From DAOUBA01 sp034432855 (GTDB lineage Bacteria > Chloroflexota > Anaerolineae > B4-G1): a stretch of 44,528 bases of DNA. The notes under the pieces were generated by a model. The model saw nothing but the letters and a program-made list of their open reading frames with translations, did no database searches and had not been told where the DNA came from. Where the stretch lies: NCBI GenBank assembly GCA_034432855.1, contig DAOUBA010000081.1:1-44528 (forward strand), read 5' to 3'. Position 1 is the first letter of the stretch, and every line of letters begins with the position of its first letter. Made by a program: the position numbers and the translations under genes. This document shows, one piece after another, positions 1 to 8,204 of this stretch.

Positions 1-319
1 GGAGACATCCATTGTCAGGCTTGCCCGTTTTTCAAAAAATCAGCCGGGCAGGTCTATTGCCCCCTGCCTGCAAATCACCGCTCCGAGGGTCAAATTGTCC
101 CTTGACATTTCACCGCATTTCTTTCAGGTGTCTGGACTCCAGTTCGGTTTGTGTATCATCGTTTGTGCACAATTTGCCTCATCGTACTGCACTCAATAGC
201 CACCTCCTTTCTTCACCGTTATTCGTGCCCGGCCCACCATCTCTGAAACGAAGAACAGGGCATTTTGGTTACACTACCATTATACTCCAATAACCGATAC
301 CATGTTAGGGGTAAACCGT
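1..319. other. No gene recognised
   Basis: I see no convincing gene here. A 93-codon open frame at 12-293 has no ribosome binding site, a composition unlike a protein (many Ser/Pro/Arg/Leu) and no recognisable motif. The stretch is pyrimidine-rich and lies downstream of the leftward methyltransferase, so it may hold only its 3' untranslated region. Confidence 0.5.
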
Positions 320-1027
320 TCACGCTGCTCTGTACTCCCCCACCAAATGCACCCGCCGCGCCGGCGGCGTGATGCGCTCCAAGAGGCAGGCCAGGCGGAA
401 CAGCGGTTCGCCGAAGGCCAGGTAGGTCGGGTCGCCGATGAAGCGCAGCGACACTCGCACCAGCCCGGCGGTGCGGGCCAGGCGCTCGATCTGGGCGGGG
501 GTGTTGGCGCGGTAGAAGGCGGGGAAGGTGTCGGCCTCCGCCCGTCCGTAGAGGCGGCTCACCAGCCGCCCCCGCACCGGGCGCAGCATGCGGTTAAAGG
601 CCAGGAGGGGATTGTGCAGGTTGGGGGTGAGGAAGATGAAATGGCCCCCCGGCGTCAGCACCCGCGCGACCTCGCCGAATGCGCGCACCGCATCCGGCAG
701 GTGCTCCAATACCCACGAGCCGCACACCAGGTCGAACGAGCCGTCGGCGTAGGGCAACGCCTCTGCCAGCCCACAGGCCAGCGCGAGCGCACGGGTGCGG
801 TGTTCGCGTAGCGAGGTGGGGTCGGGGTCCAGCCCGGCGACGAACCCGGCGCGCGGGTGTAGCCGTTCCAGCACTCCGCCGCGCCCGCAACCCAGGTCGA
901 GCACGCGCGTGGTTGGCGTCAGGTGCGCAGCCACCGCGTCCTGATAGACATGGCTTGCAGGCTGCCAGCCGGGGCGCATCCCGGCGTAGCGCCGGCGGTA
1001 GGCTTCTTGTCGGTCGAGCGGGAGCAT
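320..1027 (-). CDS. Class I SAM-dependent methyltransferase
   Basis: 235-aa soluble protein predicted to transfer a methyl group from S-adenosylmethionine to an unidentified small molecule or lipid. The N-terminal half holds the Rossmann core: motif I DLGCGRG at about residues 45-51, an acidic motif II (GLDPDP) binding the SAM ribose, and the post-I segment DGSFDLVCGSWVLEHL typical of Methyltransf_11 proteins. The C-terminal 90 residues are a family-specific substrate cap. The ATG at 1027 precedes the first conserved block by about 40 residues, which is normal, but it has no strong Shine-Dalgarno sequence. No neighbour indicates the substrate. The family call is secure; the substrate is unknown. 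Confidence 0.85.
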   Translation of the reverse strand: MLPLDRQEAYRRRYAGMRPGWQPASHVYQDAVAAHLTPTTRVLDLGCGRGGVLERLHPRAGFVAGLDPDPTSLREHRTRALALACGLAEALPYADGSFDLVCGSWVLEHLPDAVRAFGEVARVLTPGGHFIFLTPNLHNPLLAFNRMLRPVRGRLVSRLYGRAEADTFPAFYRANTPAQIERLARTAGLVRVSLRFIGDPTYLAFGEPLFRLACLLERITPPARRVHLVGEYRAA

Positions 1028-1065
1028 TGCTCATCTGCAGTTGCGCCGTAGAAGGCGGGCCGCCG

Positions 1066-1125
1066 AAGCAATCTCTGATCTGCTTGGAGATTGCTTTGCA
1101 CCCCTACGGAGCATTCGCAATGACA
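1066..1125. repeat. Partial dispersed palindromic repeat
   Basis: This is a half copy of the palindromic element described at 1217-1338. It carries GAAGCAATCTC, then GGAGATTGCTT, then CGCAATGACA, in the same order as the right half of the full copy. No gene was found in the surrounding stretch 1028-1498, which consists of these repeats and GC-rich spacer. Confidence 0.6.
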
Positions 1126-1216
1126 ATCGGCCCTCTTTCAATTATACTCATGTTGCGCGTAATGGACAAGCGAGAGGTAACTATTCAGGCTGGGAGGCTG
1201 ACTTAACGCCCAAAGA

Positions 1217-1338
1217 TGTCATTGCGAGCCACCGTCCCCGACATTGTGCTCCGGTATGTCGGGCCAGAGGCGGCGAAGCAATCTCCCGCTCGTGGCAAGG
1301 AGATTGCTTCGTCGGCCTGCGGCCTCCTCGCAATGACA
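1217..1338. repeat. Nested inverted repeat (REP/MITE-like)
   Basis: The outer arms TGTCATTGCGAG (1217-1228) and CTCGCAATGACA (1327-1338) are exact inverted repeats. The inner arms GAAGCAATCTCC (1275-1286) and GGAGATTGCTTC (1299-1310) are a second exact inverted pair. Elements built from the words CATTGCGAG and GAAGCAATC are dispersed non-coding repeats in many bacteria, from general knowledge. The transcript would fold into a long hairpin. No open frame fits inside. Confidence 0.75.
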
Positions 1339-1499
1339 GCGGCTGAATAGTTCAGCGATTGAAATCGCCTCTTGAGGGCTCTTAGCCGGGCGTCCACCTG
1401 CGTGGACGCTGCCGCAGCGACCGCGTAGGCGGTCGCCCGGCGCGCAGCGCCCTCCCAGGCGCGGTTTCAACCGCCTGCCTGAGCAGTTACAGCGAGAGT

Positions 1500-1528
1500 T
1501 TGACGATTTGACGGCTCGTTGGTATAAT
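1500..1528 (+). promoter_or_regulatory. Sigma70 promoter of the tRNA-Asn gene
   Basis: TTGACG at 1500-1505, a 17-bp spacer and a perfect TATAAT at 1523-1528 preceded by TGG, an extended -10. The predicted transcript start near 1535 lies about 9 nt before the mature tRNA 5' end at 1544. This is one of the strongest promoters visible in the window. Confidence 0.85.
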
Positions 1529-1543
1529 ATTACCCGTCAACAC

Positions 1544-1854
1544 TCCTCGGTAGCTCAATTGGCAGAGCGGCCGGCTGTGACGGAAGTTGCAGCCCTGATC
1601 AGCGATGGTCAGCGGAAAAACGGGGTGAATTCAGGGAAGCCGTAACACTGCGGGTGACGGTAATCCTGAGCCAAGCCCGGCGAATGGGTGGAACGTAGCC
1701 GGGAAGGTGCAGAGACTAGGCGGTGAGGAGCCCGACCAATAAGCCGCCCATGAGCGCCCCGCACCCCTCGTGGGTGATGAGATAGTCCGTTCCCTGTGGA
1801 AACATAGGGGTAGACGTAACCGGTTGGCTGTAGGTTCGAGTCCTACCCGAGGAG
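1544..1854 (+). tRNA. tRNA-Asn(GUU) split by a group I intron
   Basis: Exon 1 is 1544-1578 and exon 2 is 1817-1854. Joined, they give a complete cloverleaf: acceptor TCCTCGG pairing with CCGAGGA, a D arm, anticodon stem GCCGG/CCGGT, loop CTGTTAA with anticodon GTT, a 5-nt variable loop, T arm GTAGG-TTCGAGT-CCTAC and discriminator G. The sequence closely resembles bacterial tRNA-Asn. CCA is not encoded. The interruption falls between anticodon bases 35 and 36, so the gene cannot yield a functional tRNA without splicing. A tRNA scan that does not model introns would probably miss it or call only a fragment. Confidence 0.9.
1579..1816 (+). ncRNA. Group I self-splicing intron, 238 nt, no endonuclease gene
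   Basis: The 5' exon end GGCTGT (1573-1578) pairs with the internal guide GCAGCC (1589-1594), giving P1 with the obligatory U.G pair at the splice site. P2 is the hairpin CTGATC/GGTCAG (1595-1612). The conserved core follows: P element near TTCAGGGAA (1630), Q element AATCCTGAGCCAAGCC (1662-1677), R element GGTGCAGAGACTA (1706-1718) and S element near ATAGTCC (1782-1788). P9 is a 7-bp hairpin closed by a GAAA tetraloop (1792-1809). The intron ends in G1816, the expected terminal guanosine. The Q and R words match those of the cyanobacterial tRNA-Leu introns (subgroup IC3). There is no room for a homing endonuclease. Confidence 0.9.
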
Positions 1855-1926
1855 CCTTGTCTACCGTGCTCCACCGTGGAAGCGACCTGGTTACAGGGTT
1901 GAGCCGCCAACGTCGGGAGGTAGATG

Positions 1927-2160
1927 ATGGACGATGTACAAGTGCTTACAAGATTGATCACCCAATTGTCTCCCGATGCCCGCCAAGAGGTGCAAGATTT
2001 CGCCAGATTCTTGCTCTCTAAACAGAAGCCTCGTTTGGTTAGAAAGCCCAGGTTGAACTGGAAAGGGGCGTTGAAAGACCTGAGTGACCAGTATACTTCG
2101 GTGACGCTCCAGCATGAAGCGCTGGAATGGTGGGCGGCGGATGTATCTTCTCGACACTAA
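1927..2160 (+). CDS. Antitoxin-like protein (DUF2281 type)
   Basis: A 77-aa protein whose N-terminal 35 residues (two helices, ending in VQDFARFLLSKQ) match DUF2281/VapB-like antitoxins, which repress their operon and mask a PIN-domain toxin. The basic, tryptophan-containing C-terminal half would be the toxin-binding tail. The stop codon overlaps the PIN gene start by 20 bp, indicating translational coupling. ATG at 1927 is preferred to ATG at 1924 because it leaves 6 nt after the GGGAGG ribosome binding site at 1915-1920. Confidence 0.7.
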   Translation: MDDVQVLTRLITQLSPDARQEVQDFARFLLSKQKPRLVRKPRLNWKGALKDLSDQYTSVTLQHEALEWWAADVSSRH

Positions 2161-2542
2161 CATTCTCCTGGAACTTCTCGACGAGGAACACAGCAGTGAA
2201 GTAGAGCATCTCTTCGCGGCAATATCTACTGACCGATTGTTCATCACAGACTTTGCCCTCTACTCCCTCGGGATCATTCTCTTCCGCCGGCAACTCGGCA
2301 ACGTTTTTGTACAGGTGGTTGAGGATCTGCTCATTGAAGCGGGTGTGAATCTAGTGCGGCTCGTCCCGGCAGATATGAAGCGGGTTGAACACACAGCCGA
2401 CTGCTTTCGGTTGGATTTTGATGACGCCTACCAGTATGTGGCGGCACAAGAGTATGATCTGATGCTGGTGAGTTTCGATAGTGACTTTGAGCGCACGGAA
2501 CGCGGTCGGAAGACCCCAGCCGGGATATTGGCGACGACTTGA
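2141..2542 (+). CDS. PIN-domain protein, putative toxin ribonuclease
   Basis: A 133-aa PIN-fold protein: MYLLDTN with the first catalytic Asp at the N-terminus, a central segment ITDFALYSLGIILF, and the acidic pair near FDDAYQYVAAQ and VSFDSDF at the C-terminus. PIN toxins cut RNA through acidic-residue-bound metal. This subgroup lacks the usual glutamate in the second strand, so activity is not assured. Start 2141 is chosen because homology begins exactly there; an upstream in-frame ATG at 2114 would add residues antisense to nothing conserved. It partners the overlapping antitoxin. Confidence 0.75.
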   Translation: MYLLDTNILLELLDEEHSSEVEHLFAAISTDRLFITDFALYSLGIILFRRQLGNVFVQVVEDLLIEAGVNLVRLVPADMKRVEHTADCFRLDFDDAYQYVAAQEYDLMLVSFDSDFERTERGRKTPAGILATT

Positions 2543-2579
2543 TAGCGGGCCTCGATTCTTGTCCAGTTGTGTGACAGAA

Positions 2580-2601
2580 GGGAAGCGCCGCTTCCCTTTT
2601 T
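2580..2601 (+). terminator. Intrinsic terminator after the PIN gene
   Basis: GGGAAGC (2580-2586), a 3-nt loop and GCTTCCC (2590-2596) form a perfect 7-bp hairpin followed by TTTTT (2597-2601). Two more A-T pairs extend the stem base. It ends the TA operon and argues that the next gene starts after 2601. Confidence 0.9.
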
Positions 2602-2608
2602 GTTTCCG

Positions 2609-3754
2609 ATGCGAGACAAACGATCTCCAATGGCTGCCCAGTTGCGCCGTACCCGTCCGGCCCACCTGGTGCTGGCGGCGTGCGCATTGTTCATCCTGGG
2701 ATACAGCCGCCCCGCGCCCCTCCACATTCCCCTCGGCCCGCCGCAGCAGGTGGTGACCGTCAATCCTCTCGTCGGCGTGCACACCCGCCTCACCGACGAG
2801 GTCGAGGAATGGAAAATCCGCCGCACGCTGCAGATGGTGCGCGAAATGGGCGCCCCCTGGGTGGTCGAGTTCTTCCCCTGGCCCTACCTCGAACCCAGGC
2901 AGGGTCACTTCGATTGGGATCACGCCGATATGGTGGTGCGCCACGCGGAGAACCAGGGGCTGACGTTGATCGCCCGCCTGGGCTGGACACCCGCCTGGGC
3001 GCGTCCCAAGCCACAGGTGCAAGAGACCACGTTGACCTATCTCGATGCCGAACACTATGACGATTTTGCGGATTTCGTCGCCACCTTCGTCGCGCGCTAC
3101 AAGGGGCGCGTGAATCACGTCATCTTGTGGAACGAGCCGAACCTCACTTTCGAGTGGGGCCATCGGATGGTGGATGCGGCGGAATACGTCGAAATGCTCA
3201 AGGCGGTCTACCCCCGCGCACACGCCGCCAATCCCGACGTGATTGTGTTGGCGGGGGCGCTGGCGCCGACGCTCGAGCCGGAAGGCAGTGCGGCAGGTTT
3301 GAACGACCTGATCTATCTGGAGCAGATGTACGGGGCCGGCGCCGCGCCCTATTTCGACGCGCTGGCGGCCCACGCCTATGGCTTTACCTCCCCGCCCGAG
3401 ACGCCGCCTGCGCCCGACGTGCTCAACTTTCGCCGTGTGGAACTCTTGCGCGAGATCATGATCGCGCACGGCGACGGAGAAAAGCCGGTGTACGTGACCG
3501 AGGCGGGCTGGAACGACCATCCGTTCTGGATACACAGGGTACGGTCGGCGCAGCGCGTCGCATACACTATCGCCGCTTATGAATGGGCGCGCCAGAACTG
3601 GCCGTGGTGCCGCTGTGTGGCGATGTGGGCCTTTCGCTATCCCGCCCCCACCCGCAGTTACCTGGATCACTTTGAGTTCGTCACGGCAGATTTCGAGCCG
3701 CAGGCGATCTATCTCCAGGTGCAGGAGTACACTCGGGGCGAGAAGGGCCAATGA
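2609..3754 (+). CDS. Membrane-anchored glycoside hydrolase-like protein (clan GH-A fold)
   Basis: 381-aa protein with a basic N-terminus, a hydrophobic segment HLVLAACALFILGY (signal anchor or uncleaved signal) and a TIM-barrel domain. The barrel shows ILWNEPN, the acid/base motif of GH-A clan enzymes, and VYVTEAGWN near residue 300, the expected nucleophile. GH39- and GH5-like proteins with this layout are extracytoplasmic and cleave beta-linked sugars. The substrate is unknown. The 395-codon frame opening at 2567 would contain the terminator at 2580-2601, so I start at ATG 2609; ATG 2630 is an alternative. Neither has a clear ribosome binding site. Confidence 0.75.
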   Translation: MRDKRSPMAAQLRRTRPAHLVLAACALFILGYSRPAPLHIPLGPPQQVVTVNPLVGVHTRLTDEVEEWKIRRTLQMVREMGAPWVVEFFPWPYLEPRQGHFDWDHADMVVRHAENQGLTLIARLGWTPAWARPKPQVQETTLTYLDAEHYDDFADFVATFVARYKGRVNHVILWNEPNLTFEWGHRMVDAAEYVEMLKAVYPRAHAANPDVIVLAGALAPTLEPEGSAAGLNDLIYLEQMYGAGAAPYFDALAAHAYGFTSPPETPPAPDVLNFRRVELLREIMIAHGDGEKPVYVTEAGWNDHPFWIHRVRSAQRVAYTIAAYEWARQNWPWCRCVAMWAFRYPAPTRSYLDHFEFVTADFEPQAIYLQVQEYTRGEKGQ

Positions 3755-3815
3755 TAAATGACCAATCAGTCCGATTGAAATCACCTCTTTGGGCGCTTCG
3801 CGCCAGGAGGCTGCA

Positions 3816-5087
3816 ATGAAATCCGCCATTCTCGCCGTCGGCGATGAACTGACCTGCGGCTACCGCCTGGATACCAACTCGCAGGCCATCTCGCGTCACC
3901 TGACCGCCCTGCCCACCGAGGTCGCCCTGCACCTCACGGTGGGCGATGACATGGCGGCGATCCAGCACGCCTTGCACGTCGCGCTCGACGTCGCTGACAT
4001 CCTCATCATCACCGGCGGGCTGGGGCCGACGGAGGACGACCTGACCCGCCAGGCAGTGGCGGCCTATTTCGGCGTGGAGTTGGTGGAAGACGCCGAGGCG
4101 CTGGCCCGTATCCAGGAGCGCTTCGCCCATCGGCGCCTGCCGATGCCGGAGAGTAACCGCATTCAGGCGCTCGCGCCCGCCGGTAGCACGGTCATCCAGA
4201 ACGATCGCGGCACCGCCGCTGGCTTCTACGTGGAGGCGGGTGGTAAGCACGTCTTTGCCGTGCCGGGTGTGCCTTACGAGATGGAGGGGATGCTGGCAGG
4301 CTTTATCTTGCCCCGCTTGCGCCAGATCGTGGGGACGGGCAACTATGTCCGGCGGGCTGCCCTCAAGGTCTACGGACTGCCGGAATCGGCGATCAACGAG
4401 CGCATCAGACCACTGCTGGCGCGCGGGCGTAATCCGCTCCTGGGGCTGCTTCCGGTGCGCGGCACCATCACCGTCGAGATCGTCGCCACAGGCAAGACGC
4501 CCGAGGAGACACAGGCGCTCATCGAGGCGGATTTGGTTATGCTGCGGGACCTGCTGGGGCACTATATTGTCAGCGAGAATGAGCGCGAACTCCCGCAGGT
4601 GGTGGCCGACCTGCTGGTCGAGCGCGGGCTGACGATCGCGGTGACGGAGGCAGGCACAGCGGGGCTGGTGACTGCCCGGCTGATCGAGCCGGCAGGGAGC
4701 GAGCGTTGGTTCCGCGGCGGAAGTGTGCCGGGCATTGTGCCCGCCAGCGAAGGTGAGGCTCAGGCGCGGGCGCTGGCAGCGCAGGCGGCGGCGCTGGCCG
4801 ACGTTGGAGTGGGCGTGGGTGAAATCATCGTGCCCGCCGACAGCACCCCCACGCGGCCCTACGGCCTGCTCCACGCGGCGGTGAACCTGCGCGGGCATGA
4901 GAGCGTGCGCGAGTTCCGTTTCAACGGCGAGCGCCTCGTTGTGCGCGAGTGGGCCGCCGACGCGGTGCTCAATCTGGTGCGATTGTGTGTGCGTGAAAGT
5001 TCAGCCGCAACAGGTAATCCGGCGAGCGAATTTCCATCTGCGCGGTGGGCAAATCGGCGACACAGTAGAGATTCTCATAGTGTTTGA
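3816..5087 (+). CDS. cinA: CinA family protein with degenerate NMN deamidase domain
   Basis: 423-aa protein. The N-terminal MoCF_biosynth-type domain (residues 1-170) is intact: GDEL at 9-12, DTN at 19-21 and GGLGPTEDDLT at 67-77, the region linked to ADP-ribose pyrophosphatase activity. The C-terminal domain corresponds to nicotinamide mononucleotide deamidase (PncC). Its hallmark ESCTGG reads EAGTAG (residues 278-283), so the catalytic serine is alanine, and the downstream block with the conserved Lys is missing. GGAGG at 3806-3810 sets the start at 3816. The last ~25 residues run antisense into the 3' end of the convergent gene, suggesting a lost stop codon. The N-terminal domain is probably functional and the deamidase probably dead. 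Confidence 0.85.
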   Translation: MKSAILAVGDELTCGYRLDTNSQAISRHLTALPTEVALHLTVGDDMAAIQHALHVALDVADILIITGGLGPTEDDLTRQAVAAYFGVELVEDAEALARIQERFAHRRLPMPESNRIQALAPAGSTVIQNDRGTAAGFYVEAGGKHVFAVPGVPYEMEGMLAGFILPRLRQIVGTGNYVRRAALKVYGLPESAINERIRPLLARGRNPLLGLLPVRGTITVEIVATGKTPEETQALIEADLVMLRDLLGHYIVSENERELPQVVADLLVERGLTIAVTEAGTAGLVTARLIEPAGSERWFRGGSVPGIVPASEGEAQARALAAQAAALADVGVGVGEIIVPADSTPTRPYGLLHAAVNLRGHESVREFRFNGERLVVREWAADAVLNLVRLCVRESSAATGNPASEFPSARWANRRHSRDSHSV

Positions 5088-7575
5088 ACCCCGCCAGGGG
5101 CTGCTCCTGCCCGTTGCGCAACAGTGGCCCCTCCCAAGCGAACGACAGGGTTTCGCCCCGTAATGTCGTGCAGCGTACTGAGGGGCCTCCGAAGGTCACC
5201 TCCAGAGCCAGCACCTTCTCCTGGAACGCCCCAAAATCTCCATCTTGTGCTGCGCGTCCCATGTGGCACAGCCAGACGTTTTGCCGGCCATAGGAGCGCA
5301 GTTCACAGTAAGCGCCGGGCCCTCGCTTGATAAGATCAAAGCCCTGAGAGGCGGTCAGCGCCAGATAGCCATCTCCTTTCCTGGCGAAAGCCCACCCATC
5401 CTGCAGCGCGTACTCGTCGAAGGCATAGACCGGGAAGTAGGCGTGTGTGAACCCCATCCAGTCGTCTTCCGGCAGGTTGTGGATGGCGATGAGCACGTCC
5501 TTCCACTGAGCGACGCGCGGTAGTACAGCGTTGCCCAGCCAGAAATTCGGCGCGCAGGCGTCGCTCCCCGATACGCAGGCCGGATGCGTGACGAAAACGA
5601 CAGCGGTCGGTCCCAGCGTCGCCTGCCAGATGTGCTCCCGATAGCCTGGCCGGCCTGGACGGTAATCCTGTGCCGAGCAGAGCATATAGTCTGCAGTCCT
5701 GTAAGTGACCTTGTTGACCTCGCGCGCTTTCTCGGAATCGGAGGGAGCAGCGGTCACATGCCGCTCGCAGTTCCACATTTCCTCCGGGGAGGTGGCGATT
5801 TGGGACAGGATAGGCGGGAGTTCATAGTTCTCTGTACAGGCCAGGCCAACGAACCCGCTAAGGTGGTGATTCCAGATGCCCGTACCCCACATCAGCCGGG
5901 TGATGCCCGCGGTGGCGTCCAAAAGCCCCCCTTTCACGTCGGTGATATGGGCGCGCCCTTGAGTGGAGCCGAGAACGCCCTTGTACGAGTTGAGGGCGAT
6001 GGTGAGGAACACCTTGTCCATCAACACTGCTGCCATCTCCCAAACCTGCTCGTTCTCGGCCAGGTCAACCAGGTGCGAAAGCGCCAGCAGGATGTCGGCC
6101 AAGGTCTCGCTCGAATCCCAGTCCGCGAAGCCGTGGGTCCCGCGTGCATGCAGCCAAGCCAGCGCCAGCCGCTCCCCTTTTTCGCGGTGCCACTGGCCGC
6201 TCTGGCCGCTGTTGGCGAAGGTGCGCTCCGGGTAGCGTTGCCCGGCCAGGATTTCGCACGTGTGGAAGAGAATGCTGTGGCCCTCGGCGGTATAGTCCAT
6301 CACGTCGGCACCCGGCTCATCGTGCCAGTATTTGAAACTCAGAATACACTCCTCCAATGGCTGTTTGAGCGCTTCGGGGAACTCGGGCTTGTCGCCGAAG
6401 CGATACAGCATACCCAGCAGACTGAGCAGGGTGCGGTCGCTGTTTATCTGGCGCCGGTTGACATGCTCGATAGCCTCCATCACCACAGAAGCTTTGACTT
6501 TAGTCCACCAGCCCAATGCCATCCTCGCAATCTCGGAGAACAGGTCGGGAACCGTGCGTCGTGCCGCGCTGGTCAGGGCTTCCCGACGTCGCCCGGAAAG
6601 GCTATCGTAGGGGGACTCGGAATATGTGTTGCTGCCCAGCGTCCACACATCGAGTATTCGCCTGAAGCGGATCTGATCCTCGTAATACTCCTTGATCCAT
6701 GGCGTCAGGATGACCCGATGCGGCCCCGGCTGGGTGACGAAAGAGGGGGCCAACTTGACCTGTTCTTCCCTGGTCCCGCGCACGTACAGCCGCGTTTCGG
6801 AATAGATACGACCCGACATGTCCTGAAGACGGGCCATCACCTCCGCTGCCACCTTCGTATCCTCCGGCCAGTGCAGGACGATGGCGTCGTTTCCGGCGCA
6901 AACGTCGAGATCGAGATAGGCTGCCTCAAACAGCCTTTCGAACACCCCGCGCCGGGCCACCTGCATGATCGTGGTCGGCAGCCGCACCTGCATATTGGTG
7001 ACGGGCCGGGCGGAAGCAGGCTCGCACACCTGCAACGCCATCGCGAGCGGGCATTCTCCTCCTGCGGCGACTCCTTCGAAGCGCACCAGGATGCCATTGG
7101 CCCCTTTTTGAAATGCGGCCTTAAACCCGACACTGCGTGGATGATCGGCAAAGTGTTCCTGGCGATGAACGTGTTTCCCATTCAGCCACACGTCCGCCGG
7201 CCCGTAGGTGGTGAGCAGCAGCAACACCTCTTGGGCCGTCTCGCTCATCACTTCGGTATACGCCCACGAGCGCAGGTAGTGACACGCAGGATAGAAGGCC
7301 GTGCGGTCAACAAAGTGATCTTCCCGGCACCGGGCATAAGTCCAGACCCCCTCATAGTCTCCCACCTTGAACGTACCCTCGGTCAGAGGCCCCTGCTCGG
7401 CCGGCGTCTCTGTAATGCCCGAGTCTTGTTCGTAATATTGGCGGGCAATCTGCAATCTGAGGTCCTGGCCCGTGAAACGCTCCAGATCGCGCACAGGGAT
7501 GGCCTGAGGGCCACCCACTACCCAGTTGTGGATAAAGCCATCCCGGAGATCGTATTGGACGTAGTAGATGGGCAT
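4969..7575 (-). CDS. Large uncharacterised protein, putative carbohydrate-active enzyme
   Basis: 868-aa protein without signal peptide or membrane segment. Residues ~100-190 resemble the beta-sandwich sugar-binding domain of GH2-like enzymes, including VLLLLTTYGPADVWLNGK. The middle (about 330-620) is helix-rich with Trp/His-rich segments, like an alpha/alpha toroid hydrolase or lyase, and the end is beta-rich. I cannot assign a named family or catalytic residues. A good ribosome binding site (AGGAG about 9 nt upstream) supports ATG 7575. It follows a membrane protein, a pseudo-receiver and a LacI-PBP/kinase/AraC regulator, so sugar-responsive expression is a reasonable inference. Its 3' end overlaps cinA convergently by 119 bp. 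Confidence 0.6.
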   Translation of the reverse strand: MPIYYVQYDLRDGFIHNWVVGGPQAIPVRDLERFTGQDLRLQIARQYYEQDSGITETPAEQGPLTEGTFKVGDYEGVWTYARCREDHFVDRTAFYPACHYLRSWAYTEVMSETAQEVLLLLTTYGPADVWLNGKHVHRQEHFADHPRSVGFKAAFQKGANGILVRFEGVAAGGECPLAMALQVCEPASARPVTNMQVRLPTTIMQVARRGVFERLFEAAYLDLDVCAGNDAIVLHWPEDTKVAAEVMARLQDMSGRIYSETRLYVRGTREEQVKLAPSFVTQPGPHRVILTPWIKEYYEDQIRFRRILDVWTLGSNTYSESPYDSLSGRRREALTSAARRTVPDLFSEIARMALGWWTKVKASVVMEAIEHVNRRQINSDRTLLSLLGMLYRFGDKPEFPEALKQPLEECILSFKYWHDEPGADVMDYTAEGHSILFHTCEILAGQRYPERTFANSGQSGQWHREKGERLALAWLHARGTHGFADWDSSETLADILLALSHLVDLAENEQVWEMAAVLMDKVFLTIALNSYKGVLGSTQGRAHITDVKGGLLDATAGITRLMWGTGIWNHHLSGFVGLACTENYELPPILSQIATSPEEMWNCERHVTAAPSDSEKAREVNKVTYRTADYMLCSAQDYRPGRPGYREHIWQATLGPTAVVFVTHPACVSGSDACAPNFWLGNAVLPRVAQWKDVLIAIHNLPEDDWMGFTHAYFPVYAFDEYALQDGWAFARKGDGYLALTASQGFDLIKRGPGAYCELRSYGRQNVWLCHMGRAAQDGDFGAFQEKVLALEVTFGGPSVRCTTLRGETLSFAWEGPLLRNGQEQPLAGFKHYENLYCVADLPTAQMEIRSPDYLLRLNFHAHTIAPD

Positions 7576-7715
7576 CTGATGTGACTCCTTGAAGGATTTT
7601 GTTAGCGCGCCAAACCGCTGGGGTAGGGGGCCATTCTCGCGCTACGGAAGGCGCGACTCTTGTGGCGCGCCAACAAGGTTTTTGGGACACGGATGAGGGT
7701 GTTACGTTTACAGTG

Positions 7716-8204
7716 CTATGTGGAAACAGAGGCTTTGCCCGGCCCGGCCTGGTCTCGACTGTAAGGCTGTGGAAGCCGCGAGAACGCGACGAATCCTATG
7801 CCGATGATCAATTCGCCACCCAGAATGAGCCAGCGCAGCCAAGTCGTGCTCCATGCCTGTAGCCAGAGCAAGAGCAGATCGGCCACGAAGATCAGCAGCA
7901 ACTCGATGCCAGCGATTCTGCAAAACCGCCTGAGCAACTGATGGCGCCGGACGCCCTCTCTGAAGTACGCCTCGGCAACGACCGTGAGGGCCAGCCAGAG
8001 CAACCCAGCCAGAATCATATATACCTTGTCATAAAGCCTTGCCAGCCAGGCGCGCGTTACCGCGCTTTCGACGTACAATGCCCCGTAAATACCGAAAGCG
8101 CCGAGAAGGGCATTCCGGCTGATGATGATGAACCATATCCCTAACGCCATGACCACAACCCACATCAGGTAAGCCAAAATATAGCGCAACCCCAACCCCC
8201 TCAC
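7716..8204 (-). CDS. Four-helix membrane protein of unknown function
   Basis: 162-aa protein with about four hydrophobic segments: near residues 7-30, 33-47, 62-80 and 98-135, the last possibly two helices. A basic RREGVRRHQLLRR-like loop lies between them. No motif was recognised. GTG at 8204 overlaps the TGA of the receiver gene (GTGA), so the two are translationally coupled and probably work together, perhaps as membrane partner of the receiver. The tail after residue 145 is polar and low in complexity. Confidence 0.55.
   Translation of the reverse strand: MRGLGLRYILAYLMWVVVMALGIWFIIISRNALLGAFGIYGALYVESAVTRAWLARLYDKVYMILAGLLWLALTVVAEAYFREGVRRHQLLRRFCRIAGIELLLIFVADLLLLWLQAWSTTWLRWLILGGELIIGIGFVAFSRLPQPYSRDQAGPGKASVST

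Noticed and set aside
12..293. 93-codon open frame on the plus strand
   Set aside because: No ribosome binding site, no motif and an unlikely composition; treated as chance.
2351..3829. 492-codon minus-strand frame opposite the glycoside hydrolase gene
   Set aside because: It is the antisense shadow of a GC-rich gene; the plus-strand frame carries the NEPN and TEAGW motifs.
5584..7584. 666-codon plus-strand frame
   Set aside because: Antisense shadow of the 868-aa gene; His/Arg/Gly-rich with no domain.
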